Translations under genes and position numbers: made by a program | The notes under the pieces: model-generated | What the model was told of the DNA's origin: nothing | The model's input: the letters and a program-made list of their open reading frames with translations, nothing else | Database searches by the model: none | NCBI RefSeq assembly: GCF_021018745.1 | Contig: NZ_CP063845.1 | Span: forward strand, 4,588,001-4,652,000 | From: Gloeobacter morelensis MG652769 | GTDB lineage: Bacteria; Cyanobacteriota; Cyanobacteriia; Gloeobacterales; Gloeobacteraceae | Length of the DNA: 64,000 nt | Reading direction: 5' to 3' | In this document: piece after piece, positions 36,962 to 46,727 of the stretch | Position numbering within the stretch: position 1 is the first letter of the stretch | Layout of the letters: each line of letters opens with the position of its first letter

Positions 36962-39307
36962 ATGGGCGCTCGTGCATTCAAACCCGGTTGGACAAGCGTC
37001 GCAGCGGCGCTGTCCAGGCTGGATCTTGGATTGCTGGCGATGGGCTACGCGGTGTTGCTTACTCTGCGCAATTCCTATTCTGAGATCACCCGCTGGCCCT
37101 GGTGCTTGTTGCCCCAGGGCCTGCTGCTGTTGGGGGCGCTCCAGGCGACTGTTCACTGCCGGAGGCTGGGGCAGCCGTTTGACGCGCTGGTGGGTTTGAC
37201 GGTGGCGGCACTGGTGGTCAGTGCCGCGCTTTCCCCGGATCCCGAGCGCAGCTGGTGGTACGCGACGATGGCGGGCGGCTACTTTGCGCTGCTTTACGGT
37301 TTTTCGGGCCGCTGGCCGCGGGGAGTCTCGCTGCTGGGCAGCGTTGCCCTCGCCCAGGTGCTGGTCAGTGTCGCGGGTCTTTACCAGTACGCGCTGCTGG
37401 TAGTGATTCCCGAGTGGCAGGCTGGACCGCCTTTTCACTTTTTTAACAACGTCTACCCGCTGGGCCATCACAATTTTGGCAGCGGTTTGTTGTCGCTGAC
37501 GCTGCCGGTGACGCTGGCGCTCGCCCTGGCTCGACCCGGCAAAGGGCGGTGGTTGTGGGGGCTGTCGGGGCTTCTGGGTTTGGCGCTGCTCTTTTCGACC
37601 CAATCGCGCGGCGGCTGGTTGGGGGCCTTGGCCGGTTGTGTCCTCGTCTGCGGGCTGCTCATCCGGCTGGACCGGCGGGCCTGGCTTGCCCTGGGGGCGG
37701 CGGCCGGTGTGATTTTTGCTGTCGGTGCTCTGTCGCTCACCTTTGCCAGTACCAAATCGCAGTTGTTTTTGCAGGGCCGCGACATCAGCGCCGCCCAGCG
37801 GTGGGTTTTCTGGCAGACGGGGGTGCGCCTGTGGCTCGATCACCCGCTGTTTGGCGTGGGCCAGGGGGTGACCGGTTTTTTGTTCCCGGGCTACCGCAGC
37901 GAGATCGACCCCTGGATGGCCCGCACGGCCCAACAACTGCACAGCACTCCCGTACATCTGCTCGCCGAAACCGGTCTGGCGGGTCTGGCCGCCTACCTGG
38001 GGTGGCTGGGGGGTTGCGCGCTGGCCCTCGGGCGCCTGGTGAGCCGCGAACGGACCGCTGCTGTTGCCCTGGCGGGTGCTCTGGCGGGTTATGCCGTCTC
38101 CAGCCTCACCGACTTTCAGCTCGAAAATCCGGCGATTGCGCTGACGCTGGTGCTGCTGGCTGCCGAACTGGTGCGGTTGAGCCATCCCGAACCGCCCCCG
38201 GCTGTACCTGGATTGCGACCGCTGGCCGTCCTGCTGCTTGCCGCCGTGCTCTCGGGCTGGGTGCGCATCGACCAGGGCTGGCAAAAGGCGGACCAGGCCT
38301 TTGCCCTGCGCCGCCGGGGCGACATCCCTGCCTTTATCGAAGCGATGCGGCAGGCCGAAAGCCTCGATCCCCGCCAGCCTTACTATCCGCTGCAAACGGC
38401 CCAGGCGCTGCTTTTTGCCGCCCGCGGGCTGGAGGAAGCGGATCCGCGCCGGGGGCAGTGGATCGCCGTTGCCAATCGGGCCGCTGAGCGGGCTGTCCGG
38501 CTGTTGCCCACCGACCCTTTTACCCTGACCGCCTCCGGCTGGCTGCACTACTACCGGGGAGAACTTTCCCAGGCGGCCGGACGCTTTCGCGAGGCGTTGC
38601 GCTATGACCCGACGACCACCGCGACGCTGCGGTTGGGCCTCGGCCTGACCCTGGCGGCCCAGGGCGAGACCGAGGCGGCCCTGCCGCACCTCAAAGCCGA
38701 GCTGTTGCTCTTCCCGGATCAGTGGACCGACGATCGCTGGCACACCGGGGCGCTCAGCGCCCTGGCTCCCCGCCTCGCCCGCGAGGCGCTTGCCGTCTAC
38801 GACCGGCTTCTGGCGCGCTACCCGGCGGAGCACGACGCGCTCTACCTGCGCTCGACGCTCTGGTTGTGGCTCGGTCGTCCCGACCAGGCTCTCCAAAGCC
38901 TGAATGCCATGCCTGCCACCCAGACGGTCCAGCCCGACATGCCCGTCGCCCTGCGCCTGCCCTGGCGCGTCACGGCCGGCCGGGCGGCGGGTCTGCGCGT
39001 CCTGGCGCTGCGGCAGGCGGGTCGGCGCGAGCAGGCGGAAGAAGCGATCGAAGCGTTGGCCGACTCCGAACCGAGAACAGCCCGCTGTCTGAGCGACACA
39101 TTTGCCAGGCCGCCGGCCCAAGCGAAGGAGCGCTACTACGTCGCCAACGGCCAGGATTATTTTTTGTTGCGCCGCACCGGCGGCCCGGTGCTCGAATTTT
39201 ATGAGCCGCTGCATCTGAAGAGCTGGGCGGCGATGGACTGTGTCACCTATGGCGGTGATGGACGCAACTGGCGGCTGCCGACAGCAGATTGGTTGCCGGT
39301 TCAATAG
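36962..39307 (+). CDS. O-antigen ligase (Wzy_C)-like polytopic protein with C-terminal TPRs
   Basis: This 781-residue protein has about 12 hydrophobic helices in the first 430 residues. They include the ligase-type periplasmic segments NVYPLGHHNFGSGLLSLTLP and LDHPLFGVGQGVTGFLFPGY with HSTPVHLLAETGLAG, typical of the O-antigen ligase/WaaL/Wzy family. TPR-like repeats follow (TASGWLHYYRGELSQAAGRF, REALRYDPTTTATLRLGLGL, ALAVYDRLLARYPAEHDALY). It is probably an inner-membrane glycan ligase or polymerase. It starts 6 bp after the rpoD stop. Confidence 0.85.
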   Translation: MGARAFKPGWTSVAAALSRLDLGLLAMGYAVLLTLRNSYSEITRWPWCLLPQGLLLLGALQATVHCRRLGQPFDALVGLTVAALVVSAALSPDPERSWWYATMAGGYFALLYGFSGRWPRGVSLLGSVALAQVLVSVAGLYQYALLVVIPEWQAGPPFHFFNNVYPLGHHNFGSGLLSLTLPVTLALALARPGKGRWLWGLSGLLGLALLFSTQSRGGWLGALAGCVLVCGLLIRLDRRAWLALGAAAGVIFAVGALSLTFASTKSQLFLQGRDISAAQRWVFWQTGVRLWLDHPLFGVGQGVTGFLFPGYRSEIDPWMARTAQQLHSTPVHLLAETGLAGLAAYLGWLGGCALALGRLVSRERTAAVALAGALAGYAVSSLTDFQLENPAIALTLVLLAAELVRLSHPEPPPAVPGLRPLAVLLLAAVLSGWVRIDQGWQKADQAFALRRRGDIPAFIEAMRQAESLDPRQPYYPLQTAQALLFAARGLEEADPRRGQWIAVANRAAERAVRLLPTDPFTLTASGWLHYYRGELSQAAGRFREALRYDPTTTATLRLGLGLTLAAQGETEAALPHLKAELLLFPDQWTDDRWHTGALSALAPRLAREALAVYDRLLARYPAEHDALYLRSTLWLWLGRPDQALQSLNAMPATQTVQPDMPVALRLPWRVTAGRAAGLRVLALRQAGRREQAEEAIEALADSEPRTARCLSDTFARPPAQAKERYYVANGQDYFLLRRTGGPVLEFYEPLHLKSWAAMDCVTYGGDGRNWRLPTADWLPVQ

Positions 39308-39346
39308 GCCATAATTCGAGAAAGACGCCCAAGCGCTGCCAGTCCG

Positions 39347-39805
39347 ATGGCTCAAGATTGGTCCCATTTGGCAAGCACATCGCACTATCTGACGGCTGTG
39401 GAGATCCAGCATGCCCTCGAAGATGGTGACCTCCAGGCGGCCCGCGAAGGCATCGCCGCCCTTACCGAGGCGATGAGCCGCTCGGACAGACGCGCCTTGC
39501 GCTCACAGCTGATTCGATTGATGGCGCACATCATCAAGTGGGAAACTCAACCCGAGCGCCGCACACGCAGCTGGCTTGTCACTATCCACGGCAGCCGCCG
39601 CGAAATCGAAGATCTTTGCGAAGATACGCCATCGCTTACCCGAAAAGTGATCGAGGAAGAGCTCTGGCCGAAGTGTCTGTCGGCGGCGCTGCGCGAAGCT
39701 GAGGACGAAATGGGAGTCCAGGCCAAGCGGGGGGAATTGAGCTGGCAGGCGGTGTTTGAAACCGAGTACCACTTGCCGTTGGACGGCGAACAGCCCGATT
39801 TGTAG
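39347..39805 (+). CDS. DUF29 family protein
   Basis: This 152-residue protein resembles DUF29: DLQAAREGIAALTEAMSRSD, LRSQLIRLMAHIIKWETQPE (the 'L..HLLKW..QP' helix), RRTRSWLVTIHGSRREIEDL and LPEEC-like LWPKCLSAALREAEDEMGVQ. DUF29 is common in cyanobacteria, often in multiple copies, with no known function. It is convergent with a Uma2 gene 14 bp away. Confidence 0.8.
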   Translation: MAQDWSHLASTSHYLTAVEIQHALEDGDLQAAREGIAALTEAMSRSDRRALRSQLIRLMAHIIKWETQPERRTRSWLVTIHGSRREIEDLCEDTPSLTRKVIEEELWPKCLSAALREAEDEMGVQAKRGELSWQAVFETEYHLPLDGEQPDL

Positions 39806-39819
39806 TTTATCGGCGGGTT

Positions 39820-40497
39820 CTACAACCCTACGGGATCCTCGCCCAACTGCCGCAGCCGCCGCTCCAAAGCGGCAATCTTTGCCCGCTCTTGCTCCATCTG
39901 TTCTTCGGGAGTGGACAGCCTACGGCCGTCTTGGTTGAACCAGTAAAGCCACTCGCGCTGCCAGCCTTTGTAGGTGCCTTCGCCGCGTCCGAGACCCAGG
40001 CCCACTTCCTGCATCCAGAAGGGCTCCGCCTCCTGCCGGTGATAATTGCCGTCGACAAGCCGGTACGCAGCAAAAGGGCTTTGCTGGCGACGGCGCATGG
40101 GGTTGTAAATCACGTAGTAAGGAATAGCCAACTGCTGGTAGAGCGTCAGTTTGCTGCCGTACTCGCCCCGGTACGTCCGGGAGACGATTTCCAGCACAAG
40201 TACCGGCAGGGCACCCTCTTCCCAGACAACATAGCTGGGGCGGCCGTGCTCACCTTTGTGTCGCTGTACCCCCAGACTCAAGAAGCCGTCGGGGACCACC
40301 GGCTCCTCATCAGGAGCATAGTAGAGGCCCAGGTTCGCACCGAAAAACCAGTCCGTGCGACCGGCCCAGGCCAGCGAGAGAATCGCGGACAACAAACCGG
40401 CCACTTCTACCTGAAGCTCATTGTCCACGGGTTTTCCGTCCGAGTCGGGCAATTGCTCGACGGTGGGTAAAGGCTCGGCAGGGTTGTACTGAAACAT
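39820..40497 (-). CDS. Uma2-family PD-(D/E)XK nuclease-like protein
   Basis: This 225-residue protein carries the Uma2 catalytic signature: PVVPDGFLSLGVQ (Asp), LVLEIVSRTYRGEYGSKLTL (Glu and Lys in VLEIVS...GSK), YQQLAIPYYVIYN, and a C-terminal helical coiled-coil-like tail (EQMEQERAKIAALERRLRQL). Uma2 is a large cyanobacterial family of restriction-endonuclease-fold proteins of unknown biological role. The long C-terminal tail is typical of the larger subgroup. Confidence 0.9.
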   Translation of the reverse strand: MFQYNPAEPLPTVEQLPDSDGKPVDNELQVEVAGLLSAILSLAWAGRTDWFFGANLGLYYAPDEEPVVPDGFLSLGVQRHKGEHGRPSYVVWEEGALPVLVLEIVSRTYRGEYGSKLTLYQQLAIPYYVIYNPMRRRQQSPFAAYRLVDGNYHRQEAEPFWMQEVGLGLGRGEGTYKGWQREWLYWFNQDGRRLSTPEEQMEQERAKIAALERRLRQLGEDPVGL

Positions 40498-40586
40498 AGC
40501 AGTCCTTTGCTACCTGCCTCCAGTTTAGTTATCTAACAGGAGCGCACGGTTGGAGAAGTACAATAGGCGCAGGTTTATTCGTCGTC

Positions 40587-41435
40587 TTAGGAGTTGGTTA
40601 ATCCAGCTTCTTGAATAGCTCGAGCCAGCATCTCCGTGAGGCTCAGGCTTGCTGCCCAGCTGTAGAGGTACGATAGATCCAGCTTTTCAGCCTGAATCTT
40701 GAGAACCCCCAACACGTCGCGCCACTGCTGGCTGGATGTCTGTTCTGCTAGTCGATACCAGAGCAGTTTCTGCAAGATGATGTCCTCAGCGCTGTAAATC
40801 CACAGATACCCAGGTGGGTTCTCGCGAACGGCTATCCGCTGTCGGCGCTCCATGGCTGCTCTTGCAAAGGGCTGCTCACCGAGAACAAAAATATCGAGCT
40901 TCTGGAGCGTCTCAAGCTCGATGGCGTTGAACGATGGAAAGTCGGCCTGGGCGCCCAAGGCTGCGTAAATTGCACTCTCACTAATGTAATAACTGGATTG
41001 GAAGGCTTCGATGAGAGCAGCAACCTGCTGTGCCTGCAAATCGGCAACTACAGCGAGGTCCATGGTTGCACGCGGCTCTCCCAAAATGGAACTTGCCAGA
41101 GAGCCGCCGACCAGATAGGGAATTTTTAATCTGTCTAGAATATCGGCTATTTCTAAAGCAAAAGTAATCGGATCTCCAACCATCCAACCGGTTCCAAGAG
41201 GTACTACTTTGATCGCCCAGTTCTCGCCTAACCAACGTAGAGCGTAGTGCTGACGACGCTCCAGCGCCTCTATGTCGGGGTACTGCTGACAGATACCGGC
41301 GTAGCAAAGTTTGCGTAGCCCCACCGTGAGCCCTTGCACGCGCTGTGCCTTTTGATGCGCAGGCAATTGCCGCCAAGCGCGGATCAAAAAGCGCTCCATC
41401 TCAAGGCTGGTGTCCCGTGCCTGCAGGCGATACAT
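40587..41435 (-). CDS. Nucleotidyltransferase-fold protein (AbiEii-like)
   Basis: The start chosen is ATG 41435, with AAGGTG just upstream, giving 282 residues. The central region has IPYLVGGSLASSILGEPRAT followed by MDLAVVADLQ. This is the 'GG.A...G..R.T.DLD' pattern of the pol-beta superfamily nucleotidyltransferases, with MDLA in the place of the usual Asp-x-Asp pair. The C-terminus reads EDIILQKLLWYRLAEQTSSQ QW-type, as in AbiEii/toxin-associated NTases. The first 90 residues are a separate helical module. It could be a defence or toxin-type NTase, but that is not shown. Confidence 0.75.
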   Translation of the reverse strand: MYRLQARDTSLEMERFLIRAWRQLPAHQKAQRVQGLTVGLRKLCYAGICQQYPDIEALERRQHYALRWLGENWAIKVVPLGTGWMVGDPITFALEIADILDRLKIPYLVGGSLASSILGEPRATMDLAVVADLQAQQVAALIEAFQSSYYISESAIYAALGAQADFPSFNAIELETLQKLDIFVLGEQPFARAAMERRQRIAVRENPPGYLWIYSAEDIILQKLLWYRLAEQTSSQQWRDVLGVLKIQAEKLDLSYLYSWAASLSLTEMLARAIQEAGLTNS

Positions 41436-41454
41436 AACCACACCTTAGCAAACG

Positions 41455-41487
41455 AAAAATGGCCGCAAAGCATTTATGTGCGGCCAT
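41455..41487 (-). terminator. Intrinsic terminator of metK
   Basis: On the minus strand ATGGCCGCA pairs with TGCGGCCAT across an 11-base loop, followed by TTTT. It lies 18 bp past the metK stop. Confidence 0.85.
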
Positions 41488-41504
41488 CAAGATAGGACCG
41501 GAAA

Positions 41505-42764
41505 CTACACCGCCGCCGCAGTCTGGATCGCCTGCTTGAGGATCGCCGCTTTGTCGGTGCGCTCCCAAGGCAAGTCGAGGTCGGGGCGCCCCAGGTGGCC
41601 GTAGGCAGCTACGTCCTGGTAGAAGCGACCGCCGCGCAGGGCAGGCAAACGGCACAGGTCGAAGTCGCGGAGGATGGCTGCCGGGCGCAAATCGAAGTGC
41701 TCTCGCACCAGCAGCATCAAAGCTTCGTCCGAGACGCGGCCGGTGCCGAAGGTCTCCACAAAAATGCTCACCGGTCGGGCAACCCCGATGGCGTAGGCCA
41801 CCTGCACCTCGCAGCGGTCGGCCAGTTCCGCCGCCACGATGTTTTTGGCGACGTAGCGCGCCGCGTAGGCGGCGGAGCGGTCCACCTTGGTGGGATCTTT
41901 GCCCGAGAAGGCGCCGCCGCCGTGGCGGGCGTAGCCGCCGTAGGTGTCCACGATGATCTTGCGGCCAGTAAGACCGGAGTCTCCCTGGGGACCGCCGATT
42001 ACAAACCGGCCGGAGGGATTGACCAGCAGGCGGGTCTGGGCGTCGGGGCGGATGGCCAGATCCGCGAAGACCGGGCCGATCACGTGGGCCTCAAGATCCG
42101 CTTTGATGCGCGCCTGCACTGCGTCGTTGTCGCTGAGATTGTCGATCACAGCGGCGTGCTGGGTGGAGATCAAGATCGTGTCGATGCGCACGGGCCGGTC
42201 GATGCCGTCCTTGCGCTCGTATTCGATGGTCACCTGGGCTTTGCCGTCCGGTTTCAAGTAGGCAAGGGTACCGTCCTTGCGCACCTGGGCGAGGCGGCGG
42301 GTGAGCCGGTGGGCGACGCTGATGGGCAAAGGCATTAACTCCGGTGTCTCGGTGCAGGCAAAGCCGAACATCAAGCCCTGATCCCCCGCCCCGATGCGGT
42401 CGAGGGCGTCCTCTTCGCTCGCGCGCACCTCCAGGGCACAGCTGACCCCCTGGGCAATCTCCGGCGACTGCTCGTCGAGGGCCAGAAACACCGCACACGA
42501 ATCGGCGCTGAAGCCGTTGTCGGCGTCGGTGTAGCCGATTTCGCGAATTTTGTTGCGCACCAGCTTGGTGAAATTGACGTTGGCCTCGGTGGTGATTTCA
42601 CCGGTGACCACCACCATGCCGGTGTTGACGACCACCTCGGCCGCCACCCGCGAACGGGGATCTTGGGTCAATAGCGCATCGAGGATGGTATCGGAGATCT
42701 GGTCGCAGATCTTGTCTGGATGGCCTTCGGTGACCGACTCTGAGGAAAACAGGTAGCGTGACAA
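41505..42764 (-). CDS. metK: S-adenosylmethionine synthetase
   Basis: The start chosen is TTG 42764, giving a 419-residue protein beginning (M)[28 protein letters not shown] five bases upstream supports it over an in-frame start 51 bp earlier. Signatures include [60 protein letters not shown] and [20 protein letters not shown]. It makes SAM from methionine and ATP. The leader contains a SAM-I riboswitch, so it is very likely repressed when SAM is plentiful. Confidence 0.98.
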   Translation of the reverse strand: MSRYLFSSESVTEGHPDKICDQISDTILDALLTQDPRSRVAAEVVVNTGMVVVTGEITTEANVNFTKLVRNKIREIGYTDADNGFSADSCAVFLALDEQSPEIAQGVSCALEVRASEEDALDRIGAGDQGLMFGFACTETPELMPLPISVAHRLTRRLAQVRKDGTLAYLKPDGKAQVTIEYERKDGIDRPVRIDTILISTQHAAVIDNLSDNDAVQARIKADLEAHVIGPVFADLAIRPDAQTRLLVNPSGRFVIGGPQGDSGLTGRKIIVDTYGGYARHGGGAFSGKDPTKVDRSAAYAARYVAKNIVAAELADRCEVQVAYAIGVARPVSIFVETFGTGRVSDEALMLLVREHFDLRPAAILRDFDLCRLPALRGGRFYQDVAAYGHLGRPDLDLPWERTDKAAILKQAIQTAAAV

Positions 42765-42795
42765 GAAACCCCTCCCGAATAAAATGGGTAGATGC

Positions 42796-42953
42796 GTCTC
42801 TTGGCTTGCAATCATTGCAGAATCAGGATGCCTGACTTATCTTCCGGTTCGTGAGGAACCGCAGGAATTGGCACCTTTTCCCGTTGTGAATGGGCGGTTG
42901 CCGTGGCGTCACCGGGCCTGTTCCCTACGCCTGCTCTGGATAAGTCAAGAGAC
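42796..42953 (-). promoter_or_regulatory. Additional outer stem around the SAM riboswitch
   Basis: GTCTCTTG (complement of 42946-42953) pairs exactly with CAAGAGAC (complement of 42796-42803). It sits outside P1, with one base shared with the P1 5' arm. It may extend P1 or form part of an alternative expression platform. No intrinsic terminator is visible before the TTG start, so control may be translational. Confidence 0.6.
42834..42946 (-). promoter_or_regulatory. SAM-I (S-box) riboswitch in the metK leader
   Basis: On the minus strand the conserved S-box elements appear in order: GACTTATC (P1 5' arm), CAGAGCAGGCGTAGGGA, GGCCCGGTGACGCC, CGGCAACCG, AAGGTGCCAATTCCTGC and GATAAGTC (P1 3' arm). 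This is the RF00162 pattern. Base-paired arms close P1 at 42939-42946 and 42834-42841. It is a cis-regulatory sensor of SAM controlling metK. Confidence 0.93.
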
Positions 42954-43094
42954 CTGTTTAACGTATCACTGCCGCGCAATCAGTGTCAATCCACACAGCG
43001 CCTTGATCTGGAACTAACTATGCTTGTCGCAATGCAACCCGCGCTACCCTACCTTCCCGGAAATTCACAACCAGCTTCGAAGCGCAAATAGTAA

Positions 43095-43122
43095 TCCCCC
43101 CGCTCCAGCAGGAGAACGGGGG
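43095..43122 (-). terminator. GC-rich hairpin after ftsH
   Basis: CCCCCCG, inner CTCC/GGAG stem and CGGGGGG form a strong hairpin (minus strand) 31 bp past the ftsH stop. There is no good T tract. Confidence 0.6.
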
Positions 43123-43152
43123 GACGGGGTGGGGTGTTTGGGTTGCAACGAC

Positions 43153-45045
43153 TTACGAGCTGAGAACCGGCAGAGCCTGATCCTTCATCGGCACCGGCAC
43201 CACCTCGCTGACGATGCGGCGCAATTCGTCGCCATCGACGGTCTCTTTTTCAAGCAGCGCATCGACGATGCGGTCCATCAGGGCGCGGTGCTCGGTGAGC
43301 ATGCTGACGGCTTGCTGGTGACACTGTTTGACGATGGCGCGCACCTGCTCGTCGACCATCGAAGCGACATCCTCGGACATGTCGGAGCGCTGCATCAGGT
43401 CGCGGCCCAGGAAGACCTCGCCACCGCCGGTGAGCGAGAGCAGACCGAGTTCGGACATGCCGAAGCGGGTGACCATCTGACGGGCCAGGTTGGAGACCTG
43501 CTGCAGGTCGGAGGAAGCGCCGGTCGTGACTTCGTCTTCGCCGAAGACCACTTCCTCGGCCGCCCGGCCGCCCAGTGCACCGGTGATGCGCGCCAGAAGC
43601 TGGTTGCGGGTGATGAGCATCTGCTCTTCAGAAGGCGTAAACCAGGTGAGCCCACCGGCCCGGCCGCGGGGGATGATCGTCACCTTCTGCACCGGGTCGT
43701 GCTCGGCAAGCAGCGTACCCACCAGGGCGTGGCCAACTTCGTGGTAGGCGATGAGGCGCTTCTTCTTGCTGTCCACCAGGGGCGGCTTCTCAAGGCCCGC
43801 GATCACCCGGTCGGTGGCATCGTCGATCTCGCGCATGGTGATTTCGGTCTGCCGACGGCGGGCCGCCAAGATGGCCGCTTCGTTGAGCAGGTTGGAAAGA
43901 TCCGCACCGGCAAAACCGGGGGTGCGCCGGGCAATCACATCGAGGTCAATGTCGGGGGCGAGCTTCTTGTTGCGCGAATGGACTTTGAGGATCTCCAGGC
44001 GGCCCGCCATGTCCGGGCGATCGACGGTGATCTGCCGATCGAAGCGGCCCGGGCGCAGGATCGCCGCGTCCAGCACGTCGGGGCGGTTGGTGGCGGCAAT
44101 AATGATGATGCCGGTGTTGCCCTCGAAACCATCCATCTCAACCAGCAGCTGGTTGAGGGTCTGCTCGCGCTCATCGTTGCCGCCGCCGATACCGGCGCCG
44201 CGCTGGCGGCCGACCGCGTCGATTTCGTCGATAAATACGATGCAGGGGGCGTTCTCTTTGGCCTTCTTAAATAAGTCGCGCACGCGGGAAGCCCCCACGC
44301 CCACGAACATCTCGACGAACTCCGAACCTGAGATCGAAAAGAAGGGCACCCCCGCCTCACCGGCGATCGCCTTGGCAAGCAAGGTCTTGCCGGTGCCGGG
44401 AGGACCGACCAGCAGCACGCCCTTGGGGATCTTGGCGCCCACGGCCGTGAAGCGCTCGGGACGCTTCAAAAACTGCACGACCTCCTGCAGTTCTTCTTTA
44501 GCTTCGTCGATGCCGGCCACGTCATCGAACTTGACGCCGGTCTTCGCTTCCATCTGGAAGCGCGCCTTCGACTTGCCGAAGTTCATCGCCTGGCCGGGGC
44601 CGTTGGAGTTGCTCGAGCGGCGCAGCAGCAAAAACAGACCGCCCAAAAGCAAAATCGGGAAAAAGAGATTGCCCAAAATCCCCAAAAACGCGCCGCTGTT
44701 GTTGGGCGGCAGGGAGGCAAAATCGACCTTCTTGTCGCGCATCAGCCCATAGAGCTCATCGAGGTCGGAGGTCGGCAGGTTGACGCGAAAGCGCTGCGGA
44801 GCGGTGTCGGGAATGCTCGGGTCGGGGAGGATGGCGATGGCGATACGGCCACCTTCGAGGATATCAACCTTCTCCACCTTACCCTGCTTGATATAGCTCA
44901 AAAACTCGGTGTAGGAGAGGTTGGCGGTGGCCATGTTCGGGGAATCGCCCCGGGTCGCGCCGTTCGGCAAACTCTGCCACAGCAAAACCCCGATCAAAAT
45001 CAGGGGAATGGCACCCAGTAAGAGCGTTTTCCAGGAAAATTTCAT
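43153..45045 (-). CDS. ftsH: ATP-dependent zinc metalloprotease FtsH
   Basis: The start chosen is ATG 45045 ([20 protein letters not shown], a typical cyanobacterial FtsH N-terminus), giving 630 residues. It has two TM helices, AAA Walker A ([20 protein letters not shown]), Walker B ([16 protein letters not shown]), SRH ([20 protein letters not shown]), and the zinc motif HEVGH in [16 protein letters not shown]. It performs membrane protein quality control, including PSII repair in cyanobacteria. The coding region continues five codons further upstream. Confidence 0.97.
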   Translation of the reverse strand: MKFSWKTLLLGAIPLILIGVLLWQSLPNGATRGDSPNMATANLSYTEFLSYIKQGKVEKVDILEGGRIAIAILPDPSIPDTAPQRFRVNLPTSDLDELYGLMRDKKVDFASLPPNNSGAFLGILGNLFFPILLLGGLFLLLRRSSNSNGPGQAMNFGKSKARFQMEAKTGVKFDDVAGIDEAKEELQEVVQFLKRPERFTAVGAKIPKGVLLVGPPGTGKTLLAKAIAGEAGVPFFSISGSEFVEMFVGVGASRVRDLFKKAKENAPCIVFIDEIDAVGRQRGAGIGGGNDEREQTLNQLLVEMDGFEGNTGIIIIAATNRPDVLDAAILRPGRFDRQITVDRPDMAGRLEILKVHSRNKKLAPDIDLDVIARRTPGFAGADLSNLLNEAAILAARRRQTEITMREIDDATDRVIAGLEKPPLVDSKKKRLIAYHEVGHALVGTLLAEHDPVQKVTIIPRGRAGGLTWFTPSEEQMLITRNQLLARITGALGGRAAEEVVFGEDEVTTGASSDLQQVSNLARQMVTRFGMSELGLLSLTGGGEVFLGRDLMQRSDMSEDVASMVDEQVRAIVKQCHQQAVSMLTEHRALMDRIVDALLEKETVDGDELRRIVSEVVPVPMKDQALPVLSS

Positions 45046-45232
45046 CTGCTGCTTACCCAAGGATTGGCTTCTTAATCTAACTTAACTCCTGGCTTCGGTT
45101 TCTACAACAAACTGGCTTTGCAGGCGAGTTTGGGGCGGGTTGTATCCGGGTGTAGCTGAATGGATTCGGGCCTTGGGGTAGGCTGGGGATCGGTGGCGCA
45201 TGGCTGGCGTCGCCAGCTCTGGGGTTTTGCAC

Positions 45233-46000
45233 ATGAACTCAGCACTTTCGACGCCGACGACGGTTTTTTTGTGTGGCCACGGCAGCTCCGACCGGCGCTC
45301 CTGTCTTGCCTTTGGTGAGCTGGTCGAGCGCTTCCGGCGCTACTCCAATTTTCGGATCGTCTCGGGGACGCTCGAATTTTCGGAGCGGCTGCTCGATGAG
45401 CAAATTGCCCTGCAGGTTGCGCCGGGTCACCGGTTTGTGCTGTTGCCGCTGTTTTTGGCCCCGGGGATGCACGTCGAGGAGGATCTGGCCGAAGCGCTCC
45501 GCCGTGCGCGCCGCGCCCATCCGCAGGTGAACTTTCTGCGCACCCCTTCGCTGGGCGAGCACGAATCGATGGAGGCGATCTTGAGCGAGCGGGTCCGCCG
45601 CCTGGCCGGACGCACCGACGAGCACACCGCCGTGGTGATCCTTGCCCACGGCAGCCGCCGCGAGGAGGCCAACCGTCTGGTGCAGGACATCGCCGACGGC
45701 GTCTGGGAGAACCTGGGCGGCCCCCTGGTGACCGCCGCCTTCTGGAAAGTGCAGCCCGATTTGCGCCACACGCTGCGCGAACTGGTGCACCCTTCGATCC
45801 GGCGGGTGTTGATATTGCCCTATTTTTTGTTTGAAGGCGGTATGACCGACCGCATCACCTGGGAAGTCGAACGACTCGCAAACGAATTTCCCAAATTTGA
45901 CCTGCAACTGGATACAGTGTTGGGACCGGATAATCACCTGCTGCCGCTGATGCAGGATCTGGTGGAAAAGACGCTGGAGTCCGCTTTTGCCGTTGCCTAG
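45233..46000 (+). CDS. cbiX: Sirohydrochlorin ferrochelatase/cobaltochelatase, CbiX long type
   Basis: The start chosen is ATG 45233, giving 255 residues with two CbiX-like halves. The first is VFLCGHGSSDRRSCLAF with LPLFLAPGMHVEEDLAEALR, and the second is VVILAHGSRREEANRLVQDI with LILPYFLFEGGMTDRITWEV. His in GHGSS and AHGSR are the metal ligands. It inserts Fe or Co into sirohydrochlorin. It overlaps cobA by 14 bp, and the pair forms a siroheme/cobalamin operon divergent from ftsH. Confidence 0.92.
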   Translation: MNSALSTPTTVFLCGHGSSDRRSCLAFGELVERFRRYSNFRIVSGTLEFSERLLDEQIALQVAPGHRFVLLPLFLAPGMHVEEDLAEALRRARRAHPQVNFLRTPSLGEHESMEAILSERVRRLAGRTDEHTAVVILAHGSRREEANRLVQDIADGVWENLGGPLVTAAFWKVQPDLRHTLRELVHPSIRRVLILPYFLFEGGMTDRITWEVERLANEFPKFDLQLDTVLGPDNHLLPLMQDLVEKTLESAFAVA

Positions 46001-46727
46001 AGGAAAAGTCTACCTGGTGGGGGCCGGACCGGGGGATCCTGGACTTTTGACCGTGCGCGGCAAGACCCTCATTGAGCATTGCGACGCGATTGTGTACGAC
46101 GCGCTGGTCAGCCCTGAAATTCTGGCGCTCATCCCGGCGCATACCGAGCGCCTCTACGCGGGAAAGCGCTCCGGGCGTCACTCGCTGACGCAAGACGAGA
46201 TCACCGAGCAGCTCATCGCCCTGGTGGAGCGGCACGCGAGCGTGGTCCGCCTCAAAGGCGGCGATCCGTTCATCTTTGGTCGGGGGGGCGAGGAAGTCGC
46301 CGCCCTGCGCGCCGCCGGTGTCGCAGTCGAAGTGGTCCCCGGCATCACCGCCGGCATCGCCGCTGCGGCCTGCGCGGGCATTCCCCTCACCCACCGCGAC
46401 ATGAGCGCCTCGGTGGCCTTTGTCACCGGCCACGAGGCCGTCGAGACCTACCGTCCGGAGATTCGCTGGGGGGAGTTGGCCCGGGGGGCTGAGACGCTGG
46501 TGATCTATATGGGCGTGCTGCAGATTGAATCGATCGTCGAGCGGCTGCTGGCGGCGGGACGCGCCCCCGAGACGCCCGTGGCGCTGATTCGCTGGGGAAC
46601 GACGCCCCGCCAGCAGGTGCTCACCGGTATTCTCGATACGATCGCCCAGCGGGTGCGCGAAGCCGATTTCGAGCCTCCGGCGGTGATAGTCGTGGGCGAG
46701 GTGGCCAGGTTGGCTTACTCGGATTGA
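45987..46727 (+). CDS. cobA: Uroporphyrinogen-III C-methyltransferase
   Basis: This 246-residue protein starts at TTG 45987, about eight bases after a GGAG and inside the end of cbiX. SUMT signatures are [80 protein letters not shown] and [16 protein letters not shown]. It converts uroporphyrinogen III to precorrin-2, upstream of CbiX in siroheme synthesis. The dehydrogenase step (Met8/SirC) is not in this window. The 3' end overlaps a Uma2 gene on the other strand by 13 bp. Confidence 0.97.
   Translation: MPLPRGKVYLVGAGPGDPGLLTVRGKTLIEHCDAIVYDALVSPEILALIPAHTERLYAGKRSGRHSLTQDEITEQLIALVERHASVVRLKGGDPFIFGRGGEEVAALRAAGVAVEVVPGITAGIAAAACAGIPLTHRDMSASVAFVTGHEAVETYRPEIRWGELARGAETLVIYMGVLQIESIVERLLAAGRAPETPVALIRWGTTPRQQVLTGILDTIAQRVREADFEPPAVIVVGEVARLAYSD

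Noticed and set aside
45195-45225. Short hairpin GCTGGCG/CGCCAGC upstream of cbiX, considered as an attenuator
   Set aside because: It has a loop of only one base and no T tract, and lies in the divergent promoter region. The evidence is too weak to list.
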